A stretch of 64,000 nt of DNA from RHKX01 sp963823275 (GCA_963823275.1 CAWGKW010000002.1:1281673-1345672); one strand, 5' to 3'; shown: positions 18,007-27,024, counted from the first letter of the stretch. Program-made: numbers and translations. The notes: a model not told the origin generated them from the letters alone.

Positions 18007-19599
18007 CTAGAAGTCGACGGCTTTGCCGGCGTGGAAGTCCTCCCGGGCGGCTATCTCCTCGACGACGGAGGCGGGAACGGGCGCATCGGTGGTCAGAGCC
18101 ATCACCGCTTCCGGCACCTCCCCCTCGGCGCCGACGGCAGCCGAGACGATGTTGGCGCCATGTTCGCCGAAGGTCGAGCCCACGAGCCCGATCATGCCCG
18201 GCTTGTCGGTGTAGCGGAAGACGACGATGTGGTCGGCGAAGGGCAGGTAGAAGTCCTGACCCCAGGCGCGGACCAGATAGGGGTCGTTGCGGGGGCCGAC
18301 TCCGGTGCCCGCGACCTCAACGGTCTCTCCACCTGTCGTGATCCGGACCGTGATCAGCTCCGTGAAGTCGGGTGAGACGGTATCGGTGGTCTCGACCAGG
18401 TCGATGCCGCGGGCCTCGGCGACGGTCGGCGCGTTGACCAGGTTGACGGGCTCCTCGGTGTGACCGGCGAGAATCCCGACCAGAGTCGAGATGGCCAGCA
18501 ACCTGGTGTCGTGTTCGGCGAGACGGCCGCGGACCTCGACCTCGACCCGCTCGATCGAACCGCTACCGAGGCCCTGCGCCAGGCGCCCGAGCTTCTCGCA
18601 GAGCGGCACGAACGGTGCCAGCGCTTCCATCGTCTCGGGACGGACGGCGGGGATGTTGACGGCGTTGCTGACGACGCCGCCGGTCAGCGCCGCCGACACC
18701 TGCTCAGCGGTGACGATCCCGGCGCGGTCCTGGGCCTCGGCTGTTGATGCGCCGAGGTGAGGCGTGACGACGACGTCCTCGCGCCGGAAGATCGGATGGT
18801 CTGTCATCGGCTCGGTCGGGAAGACGTCGAGCGCCGCCCCGCCGATCTTGCCGCTCTCCAGAGCCGCCTCGAGGGCCTCGAGATCGATCAGCTCCCCGCG
18901 GGCGCAGTTGACGATCCGCACCCCGTCCTTCATCTTCGCCAGCGCCTCCGCGTCGATCCAGTTGATCGTCTCCGGGGTCTTCGGCAGGTGGATCGTGATC
19001 AGATCCGCGCGCCGATAGAGCTCGTCGATGTCATCCACACCCTCGACGCCGAGTTCCTTGAAGCGCTCGGCGGAGACGAACTTGTCGAAGGCGACGACGT
19101 TCATGTCGAAGGCCTGGGCGCGACGAGCAACCAGTTGTCCGATCCGCCCGAAGCCGATCACTCCCAGGGTCTTGGTGTAGAGCTCGTTACCGCCGAAGCG
19201 GGACCGGGCCCACTCACCGTCGGCCAGCGTGGCATGGGCCTGCGGGACGTTGCGGAAGAGGGCCAGGGCCAGGGCCAGGGTGTGCTCGGCGGCGGCCACC
19301 GAGTTCGACTCGGGCGCATTGGCGACGATGATTCCGCGCTTGGTCGCCGCACCGATGTCGACGTTGTCGACGCCGGTGCCCGCGCGTCCGATCGCTCGCA
19401 GCCTGATCGCCTTCGCGATCAGCTCAGCGGTCATCTTGGTCGCCGAGCGGATCAGAATCGCGTCGAACTCGCCGATTCTCTCCTCGAGCTCGCCGTCGGG
19501 CCAATCGGTGCCGACCTCGACGTCGAACTTCTCCCGCAGCAGGTCCACGCCCGCGTCGGCGATCCTCTCCTTGACCAGGACCCTGGGACGGTCGCTCAT
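18007..19599 (-). CDS. serA: D-3-phosphoglycerate dehydrogenase (long form)
   Basis: Oxidises 3-phosphoglycerate to 3-phosphohydroxypyruvate with NAD, the first step of serine synthesis. 530 residues match the long form: catalytic domain, NAD domain (GVIGFGRIGQLVARRA, ~residues 143-158; VVTPHLGASTAEAQ with the catalytic His), an intervening ASB domain (~300-450) and a C-terminal ACT domain (VVFRYTDKPGMIGLVGSTFGEHGANI) that binds serine for feedback control. The ATG shares one base with the stop of the upstream aminotransferase gene (TGATG at 19597-19601), so the two are coupled. Confidence 0.96.
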   Translation of the reverse strand: MSDRPRVLVKERIADAGVDLLREKFDVEVGTDWPDGELEERIGEFDAILIRSATKMTAELIAKAIRLRAIGRAGTGVDNVDIGAATKRGIIVANAPESNSVAAAEHTLALALALFRNVPQAHATLADGEWARSRFGGNELYTKTLGVIGFGRIGQLVARRAQAFDMNVVAFDKFVSAERFKELGVEGVDDIDELYRRADLITIHLPKTPETINWIDAEALAKMKDGVRIVNCARGELIDLEALEAALESGKIGGAALDVFPTEPMTDHPIFRREDVVVTPHLGASTAEAQDRAGIVTAEQVSAALTGGVVSNAVNIPAVRPETMEALAPFVPLCEKLGRLAQGLGSGSIERVEVEVRGRLAEHDTRLLAISTLVGILAGHTEEPVNLVNAPTVAEARGIDLVETTDTVSPDFTELITVRITTGGETVEVAGTGVGPRNDPYLVRAWGQDFYLPFADHIVVFRYTDKPGMIGLVGSTFGEHGANIVSAAVGAEGEVPEAVMALTTDAPVPASVVEEIAAREDFHAGKAVDF

Positions 19600-20783
19600 C
19601 AGCCGACCGGGGCCGGGGAGCCGGCCTCGCTGAACACTCTCTGGGCGGCAGCCACGCCCGCGGCTGACTCGACCTCATGGCCGCAGTCGCGCAGGGCCAT
19701 CTCGAGCGCGCTGAGCGCGATCACGATGTCGAAGGCGCCGTAATAGCCGCAATGAGCGATCCGGACGATCTTGCCCTTCAGGTGGCCCTGTCCGCCCGCC
19801 GCGGTGACGCCATAGGTGTCGCGCATGATCTTGGGGACGCTGACGCCGTCGATGCCCTCGGGTAGCCGCGCCGCGGTGACCACGTTGGCATCCGGATCGT
19901 CGGGGCCGAAGCGCTCCAGCCCGAGGCCCGCGATTCCGGCACGGGCAGCTCGGGCGAGGATTGCGTGTCGCTCGAAGACGTTGTCGAGACCCTCGGTGAG
20001 GATCTGCTCGAGCGCGACGTCGAGGCCGCGGAAATGAGTCACAGCGGTGGTGAACGGTGAATCCGGCGGCGATTTCCGTTGCCCGCTCGCCGTCCTGTTC
20101 CAGTCGAAGTAGTAGCGCCCCCCCGGACCGGCCGCAGCAAGGTCGAGCGCCCGCTGGGAGACCGAGGCGAACCCCAGCCCCGGGGGGCACATCAGTGACT
20201 TCTGCGAGCCCGAGACGACGACGTCCACACCCCACTCGTCCTGGCAGAGGTCGGCCGCGCCGAGGCCGGAGACGGCGTCGACGCAGAGCAGCACGTCATG
20301 GTCACGGGCGACTTCGGCAAGGGCCTGGATGTCATTGACGACGCCGGTCGAGGTCTCCGACTGCGTCGTGAATACGACCGTCGGCTTGACCGCCATCGCC
20401 GCCAATGCCTCGTCGAGCCGAGCCGGGTCGACCTTCTCTCCCCACTCGAACTGAAGGTGGTTCAGATCGGTCCCGAACGCCTCGCAGAGCTCAGCCCAGC
20501 GCTCGCCGAACTTGCCGCAGGATGCGACCAGAGCCGGCTCGCCCGGACGGGTCAGATTGGCGACCGCGGACTCGAGAGCACCGGAGCCGGTCGAGGCGAA
20601 GCAGAGCACGTCGTTGGCAGTACGGAAGATCTCAGGCAGGCGGCTCAGGACCCGCTCGTAGATCTCCACGAAGGCCGGGGCCCGGTGGTAGAGAATCGGC
20701 TCCGCCATCACCTGCGAGACGGCCGGCGGCAGCGGCGTCGGACCGGCGGTCATCAGGTACTGCTTCGGGTAGATATCGGCCAC
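19599..20783 (-). CDS. Class V aminotransferase (serine-pyruvate/alanine-glyoxylate type), probable phosphoserine aminotransferase role
   Basis: 394-residue PLP enzyme: MTAGPTPLPPAVSQVM and ILYHRAPAFVEIY near the start, FASTGSGALESAV, TTQSETSTGVVNDI, VDAVSGLGAADL, and the PLP lysine in VVSGSQKSLMCPPGL. It starts at GTG with GAGGAG eight bases upstream and is directly coupled to serA. No recognisable SerC is present in the window, so this enzyme probably supplies the second step of serine synthesis (3-phosphohydroxypyruvate to phosphoserine), as class V transaminases do in some bacteria and archaea. A glyoxylate- or pyruvate-dependent role remains possible. Confidence 0.88.
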   Translation of the reverse strand: MADIYPKQYLMTAGPTPLPPAVSQVMAEPILYHRAPAFVEIYERVLSRLPEIFRTANDVLCFASTGSGALESAVANLTRPGEPALVASCGKFGERWAELCEAFGTDLNHLQFEWGEKVDPARLDEALAAMAVKPTVVFTTQSETSTGVVNDIQALAEVARDHDVLLCVDAVSGLGAADLCQDEWGVDVVVSGSQKSLMCPPGLGFASVSQRALDLAAAGPGGRYYFDWNRTASGQRKSPPDSPFTTAVTHFRGLDVALEQILTEGLDNVFERHAILARAARAGIAGLGLERFGPDDPDANVVTAARLPEGIDGVSVPKIMRDTYGVTAAGGQGHLKGKIVRIAHCGYYGAFDIVIALSALEMALRDCGHEVESAAGVAAAQRVFSEAGSPAPVG

Positions 20784-20936
20784 CGGGCTCCTCAGTTCGT
20801 AGATCGTTGTCGCGGAGGGCGACAGATTACGGGTTGGGGTGGCGTGCCCCGCGATTCGGGGAGCGGCCTTCCCGCCGTCCCGCGACGGGTGTAGGTTCCC
20901 GCGTGTACTGCCCCGGACAGATCTGGAGTTTCAAGC

Positions 20937-21467
20937 ATGGCCGCGACCGTGATGATCGATTCGACCCGACCCGCGAAGATCCGTCACCCGGTGGCGGTTC
21001 CCGTCCTGATGCTGATCACCCTGGGTATCTACGCGTTCTACTGGTGGTACCAGGTGAACCGCGAGATGGTGGACCTCGGCAGGGCGCGGAACGCCGAGGG
21101 TCTCGGCGACAGTGCGGGCATGTCGCTCGCCGCCTGGTTTCCGGGATTCCTGCTCATCTTCCCGCCGATCTTCTCGCTCTACAACGGCAACGGCCGGCTG
21201 CAGCGGGCCCAGGAGGTCGTGCTCGGGGAGCGCACCGAGAGCGGCTGGGTCGTGCTCGGACTGATCGCGGGAGGTTTTCTGATCCCGTTCCTCGGCCTGG
21301 CCGCGTACGGCTACATGCAGTCCGAGCTGAACAAGGTGTGGGAGAGCATGGAAACAGCCGCTCCCCCACCCGGGCTCCAGGCGGGTGCCTCGCCACCGGA
21401 GTTCGGTCAGGCCGAGACCGTGACCGAGACCGTGACACCGCCGCCGGCCGCGCCGCCGGCGAGCTGA
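20937..21467 (+). CDS. DUF4234-domain membrane protein
   Basis: 176 residues. The motif RHPVAVPVLMLITLGIYAFYWWYQVNREM at ~16-44 (spanning the first helix) is the DUF4234 hallmark. Two further hydrophobic segments follow (SLAAWFPGFLLIFPPIFSLY; WVVLGLIAGGFLIPFLGLAA), giving three to four membrane passes. The last ~35 residues are Pro/Ala/Thr-rich and presumably disordered. ATG has GGAG seven bases upstream. Family function is unknown. It lies four bases before the cupin gene and is divergent from the aminotransferase-serA pair. Confidence 0.82.
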   Translation: MAATVMIDSTRPAKIRHPVAVPVLMLITLGIYAFYWWYQVNREMVDLGRARNAEGLGDSAGMSLAAWFPGFLLIFPPIFSLYNGNGRLQRAQEVVLGERTESGWVVLGLIAGGFLIPFLGLAAYGYMQSELNKVWESMETAAPPPGLQAGASPPEFGQAETVTETVTPPPAAPPAS

Positions 21468-21470
21468 GCC

Positions 21471-21872
21471 ATGGGCGACGGCAGTTCGGTGACCAGCGGC
21501 GACGGTTGGACCGTCGCCTCGCTCGACGACCTCGGCGAGGGCTACGGGTTCCGCAAGATCCGCAAGGAGCTGGGAGTCGAGGCATTCGGCGTCAACGCGA
21601 TCGTGATGCCGCCCGGCTACGAGACCGGGATTCATTTTCACGACACCCAGGAGGAGCTCTACTTCGTCCACGCCGGGGAGATCGAGATCACCTTCGGCGA
21701 CGGCAGCTCCCACCGGCTCGGACCGGGCGGGATGGCACGCGTTGACGCACCCGTACACCGCAGCGTCAAGAACGTCGGCGAGGGTGACGCCGTCTACATC
21801 TGCGCCGGCGGCAAGGGCGGATACGTCGGCCGCGACGGCCGCAGGCCGGGCGACGACGAGGCCGCGGACTGA
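21471..21872 (+). CDS. Cupin-domain protein
   Basis: 133 residues forming one cupin barrel. Motif 1, PPGYETGIHFHDTQEELYFVHAGEIEI region, supplies two His and a Glu (HFH, then E); motif 2, GGMARVDAPVHRSVKNVG, supplies the last His. All four usual metal ligands are therefore present. The first ~20 residues are hydrophilic without a signal peptide, so it is cytoplasmic. It starts four bases after the DUF4234 gene. Substrate unknown; stand-alone cupins range from isomerases to ligand sensors. Confidence 0.85.
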   Translation: MGDGSSVTSGDGWTVASLDDLGEGYGFRKIRKELGVEAFGVNAIVMPPGYETGIHFHDTQEELYFVHAGEIEITFGDGSSHRLGPGGMARVDAPVHRSVKNVGEGDAVYICAGGKGGYVGRDGRRPGDDEAAD

Positions 21873-22168
21873 CGCCCTTGCCGAGCGGCAACACCGCGCC
21901 GCCCGAGCAGAGCGGACGCGAAGCGGAGCATCTGCTCGGAGTCATCCAACGACCTGACGCCCCTGCCGAGCGACGTTTCAGTTCAGTGGTCGATTACCAC
22001 TGACATCCAACGGAAATCCGCCAACGAACTGCACACCGCGCCGCCCGGCCAAAGCGGACGCGCAGCGGAGCCCCCACCCACCCACCAACACCTGACGCCC
22101 TTGCCGAGCGGCAACACCGCGCCGGCCGAGCAGAGCGGACGCGCAGCGGAGCATCTGCTCGGAGTTAT
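21870..22168. repeat. Intergenic cluster of composite hairpin repeats
   Basis: This gene-free stretch fills the gap between two convergent stop codons. Two near-identical 78-base units (21869-21946 and 22091-22168, three differences) each contain a small hairpin TTGCCGAGCGGCAA and a larger one: arms CCGAGCAGA/TCTGCTCGG with a 19-base GCGGACGCG-rich loop (21903-21939; 22126-22162). Between them a degenerate unit carries CAGTGGT/ACCACTG (21984-22002) and an arm-less loop copy (about 22032-22075). A related hairpin lies at 44030-44066. Likely a mobile REP-like or terminator-associated repeat family. Confidence 0.8.
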
Positions 22169-22723
22169 CTAAAACAACTCGTAGCTCTGAATCGACAGGG
22201 AGAAGCCGCGGCCGGTCTCGATGTCTCGACAGGACATCCCCGCTTCCGCACTCTCGCAGCGAAGCAGGCCGGCGGCTATCGACTGGCCGTAGGGCAATGG
22301 ATCACCGCCGCCGAGCGCGGTGTCTCCCGCGCAGACGAACTCAGGCGCACCTCCGGCGGGGAGCTGAATCCCCTGTCCGTAGTCGACGTTCTCGTTGCAG
22401 CTCGCCGGACGTGCCGGCGGGTCCCAGTCCCGCTTGCCGATGTCGCAGCGAACCGATTCTCTGTCGATGTAGCAGCCGATGTTTCCGCTCGGCGAGGTGA
22501 ATCCGGTCAGCTCGGCCACTTCGATGTCGGCCGGAGGGAGCCCCTCGCCCTCGTCGGTCGTCGGCTCCGTGTCGGTCGTCGCGTCGGTGGCCGCGGCCGA
22601 GTCGGTGACCGTCGTCGTCACGGTTGCGGTCGAGGAGTCACCTGAGTCGCCGCAGCCGGCCAGCGCGATCGCCGCCGCGAGGGCCAGCGGGAGTGCGAGC
22701 AGGTTGCGAGATGCGCCGAACAC
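22169..22723 (-). CDS. Secreted lipoprotein, DUF6636-like
   Basis: 184 residues. Signal peptide with lipobox ALAGC (Cys at residue ~23), then a Thr/Ser/Asp-rich linker to ~60. The C-terminal domain shows FTSPSGNIGCYI, SVRCDIGKRDW, CNENVDYGQGIQL, FVCAGDTAL and LRCESAEAGMSCRDIETGRGFSLS. This pattern of paired cysteines after an SPSGNIGC motif is that of the actinobacterial DUF6636-type secreted domain. Function unknown; extracytoplasmic, lipid-anchored. It begins seven bases after the ilvC stop, on the same strand, so it can share the ilvC transcript. Confidence 0.82.
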   Translation of the reverse strand: MFGASRNLLALPLALAAAIALAGCGDSGDSSTATVTTTVTDSAAATDATTDTEPTTDEGEGLPPADIEVAELTGFTSPSGNIGCYIDRESVRCDIGKRDWDPPARPASCNENVDYGQGIQLPAGGAPEFVCAGDTALGGGDPLPYGQSIAAGLLRCESAEAGMSCRDIETGRGFSLSIQSYELF

Positions 22724-22730
22724 GTGCGAT

Positions 22731-23732
22731 CTACTCGTCGATCCAGGCCATCATCGAGCGCAGCTCGCCCCCGACCTGCTCGATCTGCTTGCCCTTGGCC
22801 TCGGAGCGCATCCGGTCGAAGTTCTCGCCGCCGGCGCGGTTCTCGGCGATCCACTCGCGCGCGAACTCACCCGACTGGATGTCGGCGAGAATCTGCTTCA
22901 TGGCGGCGCGGGTCTCGTCGGTGATCACCTTCGGCCCGCGCGTCATGTCGCCGTACTCGGCGGTGTTGGAGATCGAGTCTCGCATCCCCTGCAGGCCCTT
23001 CTCGTACATCAGGTCGACGATCAGCTTGAGCTCGTGCATGCACTCGAAGTAGGCCAGGCGGGGGTCGTAGCCCGCTTCGACCAGGGTCTCGAAGCCGGCC
23101 TGGACCAGCTCGCTGGTGCCGCCGCAGAGCACGGCCTGCTCGCCGAAGAGATCGGTCTCGACCTCGTCCTTGAACGTGGTCTCGATGACGCCGGCCCGGG
23201 TGCCGCCGATGCCCTTTGCGTAGGCGAGAACGAGGTCGCGGGCGGCGCCCGTCTCGTCGGCGTGGACGGCCATCAGGCAGGGCACCCCACGACCGATCTC
23301 GTACTGACGCCGGACGAGGTGGCCGGGACCCTTAGGCGCGACGAGTCCGACGTCGACACCCGGGGGCGGATCGATCTGATCGAAGTTGATCGCGAAGCCG
23401 TGGGCGAACATCAGCAGGTTGCCGGGAGCGATCCCGTCGGCGATGTCCGAGAGCCAGATCTCGGCCTGCTTCTCGTCCGGCAGCAGGATCATCACGACGT
23501 CGCCGCGACTCGCGGCCTCCGCGACGTCGAGGACCTCGAGCCCTGCACCCTCGGCGTCGACGCGACTCGACGAATCCGGGCGGAGCCCGACGACGACATC
23601 GACGCCCGACTCCTTCAGGTTGAGGGCGTGCGCGTGGCCCTGGGAGCCATAACCGAGGATCGCGACCGTCTTGCCCGCGAGCGGCTCGAGGGAGACGTCG
23701 TCCTCGTAGATCATCGTGCTGTCGTGGCTCAT
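22731..23732 (-). CDS. ilvC: Ketol-acid reductoisomerase
   Basis: Isomerises and reduces acetolactate or acetohydroxybutyrate for valine/leucine and isoleucine. 333 residues, a class I (short) enzyme. NADPH motif VAILGYGSQGHAHALNLKESG near residue 28; metal-binding and catalytic region in FGEQAVLCGGTSELVQAGFETLVEAGY and AYFECMHELKLIVDL; ISNTAEYGDMTRGP near the end. The catalytic His falls in LLMFAHGFAI. ATG follows GGAAGGG. It lies apart from ilvBN, which is 9 kb away on the same strand. Confidence 0.96.
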   Translation of the reverse strand: MSHDSTMIYEDDVSLEPLAGKTVAILGYGSQGHAHALNLKESGVDVVVGLRPDSSSRVDAEGAGLEVLDVAEAASRGDVVMILLPDEKQAEIWLSDIADGIAPGNLLMFAHGFAINFDQIDPPPGVDVGLVAPKGPGHLVRRQYEIGRGVPCLMAVHADETGAARDLVLAYAKGIGGTRAGVIETTFKDEVETDLFGEQAVLCGGTSELVQAGFETLVEAGYDPRLAYFECMHELKLIVDLMYEKGLQGMRDSISNTAEYGDMTRGPKVITDETRAAMKQILADIQSGEFAREWIAENRAGGENFDRMRSEAKGKQIEQVGGELRSMMAWIDE

Positions 23733-23829
23733 CTGGCCCTTCCGTTCAATCGCATTGGGTCCGCAGTGGGGTGCCTGTTTGCGGCGGTTTCAGTTCGGCG
23801 CGGCAGCCTACACGTAGAGCGCGCCAGCG

Positions 23830-25149
23830 CTAGGTGAGCTCGCGCCGCAGGAGCTTGCCCGAGTCGGTCCGGGGAAGGGCGTCGACGAACTCGATCCGCT
23901 TCGGAACCTCGTGCGCGGCCAGCGTCGCTCTCGCGTGGGCGATCAGTTCGGCCTCTCCCGGGTGCTGATCTGGTGCCCCGACCACGAAGGCGATCACGGC
24001 CTGGCCCCATTCCCTGTCATCCCGGCCGGCCACCCCGGCATCCATGACGCCGGGGTGAGATCGAAGCGCATCCTCGACCCGCTGGGGCCTGACGTTCTCC
24101 CCGCCGGTGACGATCAAATCTCCCCGTCTGCCCTCGACCCAGAGGTAGCCATCCTCGTCCATCCTGCCGAGATCCCCGGTGTGCAACCAGCCATCGCTCG
24201 CCACGGTTCCAGGCGCCACGGTCGGTCCCCGGACGAGGATCTCCTCCCCCTCGATCCTGACCTCGATCCCCGGCAACGGCCGCCCCGCGGACCCGGCACG
24301 ATCGCGGGCCTCGCCAGGTGCCAGGGTGCAGACCTGAGAGCAGGCCTCGGTCAACCCGTAGGTCTGAACGACCGTCGCTCCCCGCCCCAGGGCCTCGGCG
24401 AGCACGTCGCGTGGGAGCGGCCCCCCGCCCAACAGCAGGAGCCGCGGGCGGTCGATACGGGCATCCGCGTCGAGCAGACGGACGAGCTGGGTCGGGACCA
24501 GCGAGGCCACGCTGACCTCGTTCGCAGCCAGCGCGGACGCAACGCGATCGACCTGAAAGCCGCCGTGGATGACCGCCCCCGTCCCGTAGATGGCCGAGCG
24601 AAGCAGGATCGTCAACCCGCCGACGTGATTGAGGGGCAGGCAGCAGAGCCAGCGATCGTCGCGCTCGACGCCGAGGTTCAGCGCGCTGCCGAGGGCGCTC
24701 CACAGATGGTTGGCAACGGTCAGCTCGATCGGTTTCGGCTCGCCGGACGTGCCGCTGCTGAGCACCCGAGTCAGGGGCTCGCCGGGCCGTCTGCGGACGG
24801 ATGGCCACCTGCCCGCGCGGCCTCGGGCCTCGCCCACCCAGCCCGCGTCGACGAACATCGATCCCGGCGCGACGTCGATCCCGTCGCGGCCCCTCGCCGG
24901 CATCGACTGGACGACCGCCCCCGCCAGGATCGCTCCATGCATCGCGACGGCATGGGGAACGCCGGCCGGCATGTCGATCGCCACCGGGTCGCCGATCCCG
25001 ACCCCCGAGTCGGCCAGGGCGGCGGCAACGGCGCCGGCCCCCTCCCTCAGAGCGGCGTAGCTGAGCCGCTCGCCGGCGTCGATCAGGGCGATCGTGTCCG
25101 GATGGGTGCGGGCGCTGTGATCCAGCCAGTCGGTGGGTGTGTCTTGCAT
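23830..25149 (-). CDS. menE: o-Succinylbenzoate-CoA ligase
   Basis: Activates o-succinylbenzoate to its CoA thioester in menaquinone synthesis, via an adenylate. 439 residues of the ANL superfamily: P-loop-like SSGTSGEPKP (~residue 132), LPLNHVGGLTIL, the A5 motif TYGLTEACSQV, WLHTGDLGRMDEDGYLWVEGR, GGENVRPQRVEDAL, and the C-terminal catalytic lysine in PRTDSGKLLRREL. The LNHVGG motif and the position beside menBACD support MenE over other acyl-CoA ligases. It is transcribed away from menB; the 90-base gap should hold both promoters. Confidence 0.92.
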   Translation of the reverse strand: MQDTPTDWLDHSARTHPDTIALIDAGERLSYAALREGAGAVAAALADSGVGIGDPVAIDMPAGVPHAVAMHGAILAGAVVQSMPARGRDGIDVAPGSMFVDAGWVGEARGRAGRWPSVRRRPGEPLTRVLSSGTSGEPKPIELTVANHLWSALGSALNLGVERDDRWLCCLPLNHVGGLTILLRSAIYGTGAVIHGGFQVDRVASALAANEVSVASLVPTQLVRLLDADARIDRPRLLLLGGGPLPRDVLAEALGRGATVVQTYGLTEACSQVCTLAPGEARDRAGSAGRPLPGIEVRIEGEEILVRGPTVAPGTVASDGWLHTGDLGRMDEDGYLWVEGRRGDLIVTGGENVRPQRVEDALRSHPGVMDAGVAGRDDREWGQAVIAFVVGAPDQHPGEAELIAHARATLAAHEVPKRIEFVDALPRTDSGKLLRRELT

Positions 25150-25239
25150 CGGGAGAGACCGGCCGCGATCGCCGGCTGGTTATCGTTGCCGACAACGTTA
25201 CGCCGGTTCCGCCCGGCCCCCTCCGAAGACTGCGAGACG

Positions 25240-26118
25240 ATGCCCGAACGCCACAAGGATGCTCCACCAGAAGAGGCCCTCTACGCCCCGATCGGCTGGG
25301 AGAGCGCGGGGGACTACGAGGATATTCTCTACGACAAGGCCGATGGGATCGCGAGGATCACGATCAACCGTCCCGAGCGTCGTAACGCGTTCCGCCCCTC
25401 CACCCTGGCCGAGCTTCGCGATGCCTTCACCAAGGCGCGCGACGACCTCGATGTCGGCTCGATCATCCTGACCGGGGCGGGGGATCAGGCCTTCTGCTCC
25501 GGCGGCGATCAGAAGATCCGCGGCGACGATGGCTACATCGGCTCCGACGAGGTTGCCAGCCAGGGCGTCGGCCGGCTCGACGTCGGCGATCTCCACGTCC
25601 AGATCAGGCGGACGCCCAAGCCGATCATCGCTGCCGTCGCCGGTTACGCGGTCGGCGGTGGCCACATCCTTCATCTCGTCTGCGATCTGACCGTCGCCGC
25701 CGACAACGCGAGGTTCGGCCAGACCGGACCGCGGGTCGGCAGCTTCGACGGCGGTTTCGGCGCCGGCCTGCTCGCCCGCCAGATCGGCGCCAAGCGCGCC
25801 AAGGAGATCTGGCTGTTGTGCCGACTCTACGACGCCGAGGAGGCTCTCAACATGGGCCTGGTCAACGCCGTGGTCCCGACCGCCGATCTCGAACGCGAGA
25901 CCGTCGCATGGTGCCGGGAGATGAGCTACCTGTCGCCGCTGTCGCTGCGGCTGCTCAAGTCGAGCTTCAACGCCGCCGAGGACGGGCTCACGGGACTTCA
26001 GCAGCTCTCCCACGACGCCACACTGCTCTTCTACATGAGCGAGGAGGGCCAGGAGGGCCGGAACGCCTACCAGGAGCGCCGGCCCCCGGACTTCTCGAAG
26101 TTCCCCAGGCGACCGTGA
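25240..26118 (+). CDS. menB: 1,4-Dihydroxy-2-naphthoyl-CoA synthase
   Basis: Cyclises o-succinylbenzoyl-CoA (Dieckmann type). Crotonase fold, 292 residues from ATG 25240, which is the first ATG consistent with the family; the frame is open far upstream without homology. Landmarks: INRPERRNAFRPST, the oxyanion-hole region GAGDQAFCSGGDQKIRGDDGY, AVAGYAVGGGHILHLVCDLTVAADNARFGQTGPRVGSFDGG (consecutive), and the C-terminal FYMSEEGQEGRNAYQERRPPDFSKFPR typical of MenB. First gene of the menBACD run, 12 bases before menA. Confidence 0.95.
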   Translation: MPERHKDAPPEEALYAPIGWESAGDYEDILYDKADGIARITINRPERRNAFRPSTLAELRDAFTKARDDLDVGSIILTGAGDQAFCSGGDQKIRGDDGYIGSDEVASQGVGRLDVGDLHVQIRRTPKPIIAAVAGYAVGGGHILHLVCDLTVAADNARFGQTGPRVGSFDGGFGAGLLARQIGAKRAKEIWLLCRLYDAEEALNMGLVNAVVPTADLERETVAWCREMSYLSPLSLRLLKSSFNAAEDGLTGLQQLSHDATLLFYMSEEGQEGRNAYQERRPPDFSKFPRRP

Positions 26119-26130
26119 GGCTCTGAAGCC

Positions 26131-27024
26131 TTGAGCGGACTGCGCACGTGGGCGATGGCCGCCCGCCCGCGGACCCTGCCGGCGGCCCTCGCCCCGGTGT
26201 TCGTCGGGAGCGCGGCGGCCTGGGCGGCATTCGCCGACGGGGCCGAGAGCTTTCATTGGGGTCGTTTCGTGGCGGCCATGATCGGGGCGGTCTTCATCCA
26301 GATCGGCACGAACCTCGCCAACGACTACTCCGACGCCAAGCGCGGCGCCGACACCGTCGACCGCCTCGGTCCGGTTCGGGTGACCGCCGCGGGGCTGGTT
26401 GCGCCCCGGCGGGTCCTGAACGCGGCCTGGGTCGCCTTCGCAGTGGCGGGCCTTGCCGGTCTGTACCTCGTTGCGCAGGTCGGCCCGGAGATCATCGCGA
26501 TCGGCGCCCTCTCGATCCTCGCGGGCGTGCTCTACACGGGTGGGCCGCGGCCCTACGGATACGAGGGGCTCGGGGAGGTCTTCGTCTTCGTCTTCTTCGG
26601 CCTGGTCGCCGTCAACGGCTCCTACTACGTTCAACTGGAGGACCTTCTCGCCCTGCCGGTGCTGCTGTCGATCCCGATCGGCCTGCTCTCGGCAGCGATA
26701 CTGGTCGTCAACAACGTTCGCGACATCGACACCGATCGGCGGGCGGGAAAGCGCACGCTGGCGGTGCGGATCGGCCGCCGGCGCAGCCGCGAGTTGTTCG
26801 TCGGGATGATCGCCGTCTCCTACGTGATGTTGCCGGTGGCCCTGCTCGCCGGGAACGGCTCGGCCTGGGGATTGCTGGGACTGCTGACGATCCCCCTGGC
26901 GGCGATGCCCGTGCGAGCGGTGCGGGAACGAACCGACGGCCCGGCGCTCAATGGAGCCCTGGCCGGAACCGGGGCCCTGCTCGGCGCCTACGCGCTCCTC
27001 GTTTCAGTCGGCCTGCTGATCTGA
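26131..27024 (+). CDS. menA: 1,4-Dihydroxy-2-naphthoate polyprenyltransferase
   Basis: UbiA-superfamily membrane enzyme that prenylates dihydroxynaphthoate to demethylmenaquinol. 297 residues with eight or nine hydrophobic segments. First Asp-rich motif NDYSDAKRGAD (~residue 66) binds Mg-diphosphate; second motif NNVRDIDTDRRAGKRTLAVRIGR (~residue 192). The N-terminal ARPRTLPAALAPVFVGSA is a MenA hallmark. The start is TTG at 26131. It sits between menB (12 bases) and menC (10 bases). Confidence 0.95.
   Translation: MSGLRTWAMAARPRTLPAALAPVFVGSAAAWAAFADGAESFHWGRFVAAMIGAVFIQIGTNLANDYSDAKRGADTVDRLGPVRVTAAGLVAPRRVLNAAWVAFAVAGLAGLYLVAQVGPEIIAIGALSILAGVLYTGGPRPYGYEGLGEVFVFVFFGLVAVNGSYYVQLEDLLALPVLLSIPIGLLSAAILVVNNVRDIDTDRRAGKRTLAVRIGRRRSRELFVGMIAVSYVMLPVALLAGNGSAWGLLGLLTIPLAAMPVRAVRERTDGPALNGALAGTGALLGAYALLVSVGLLI

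Noticed and set aside
23733..23760. Eight-codon frame MRLNGRAR overlapping the ilvC start as an attenuator peptide
   Set aside because: Only one branched-chain codon, no following hairpin; a chance overlap is likelier.
23911..25239. 443-codon upstream extension of menB
   Set aside because: Antisense to menE, composition unlike a protein domain; MenB homology begins at ATG 25240.
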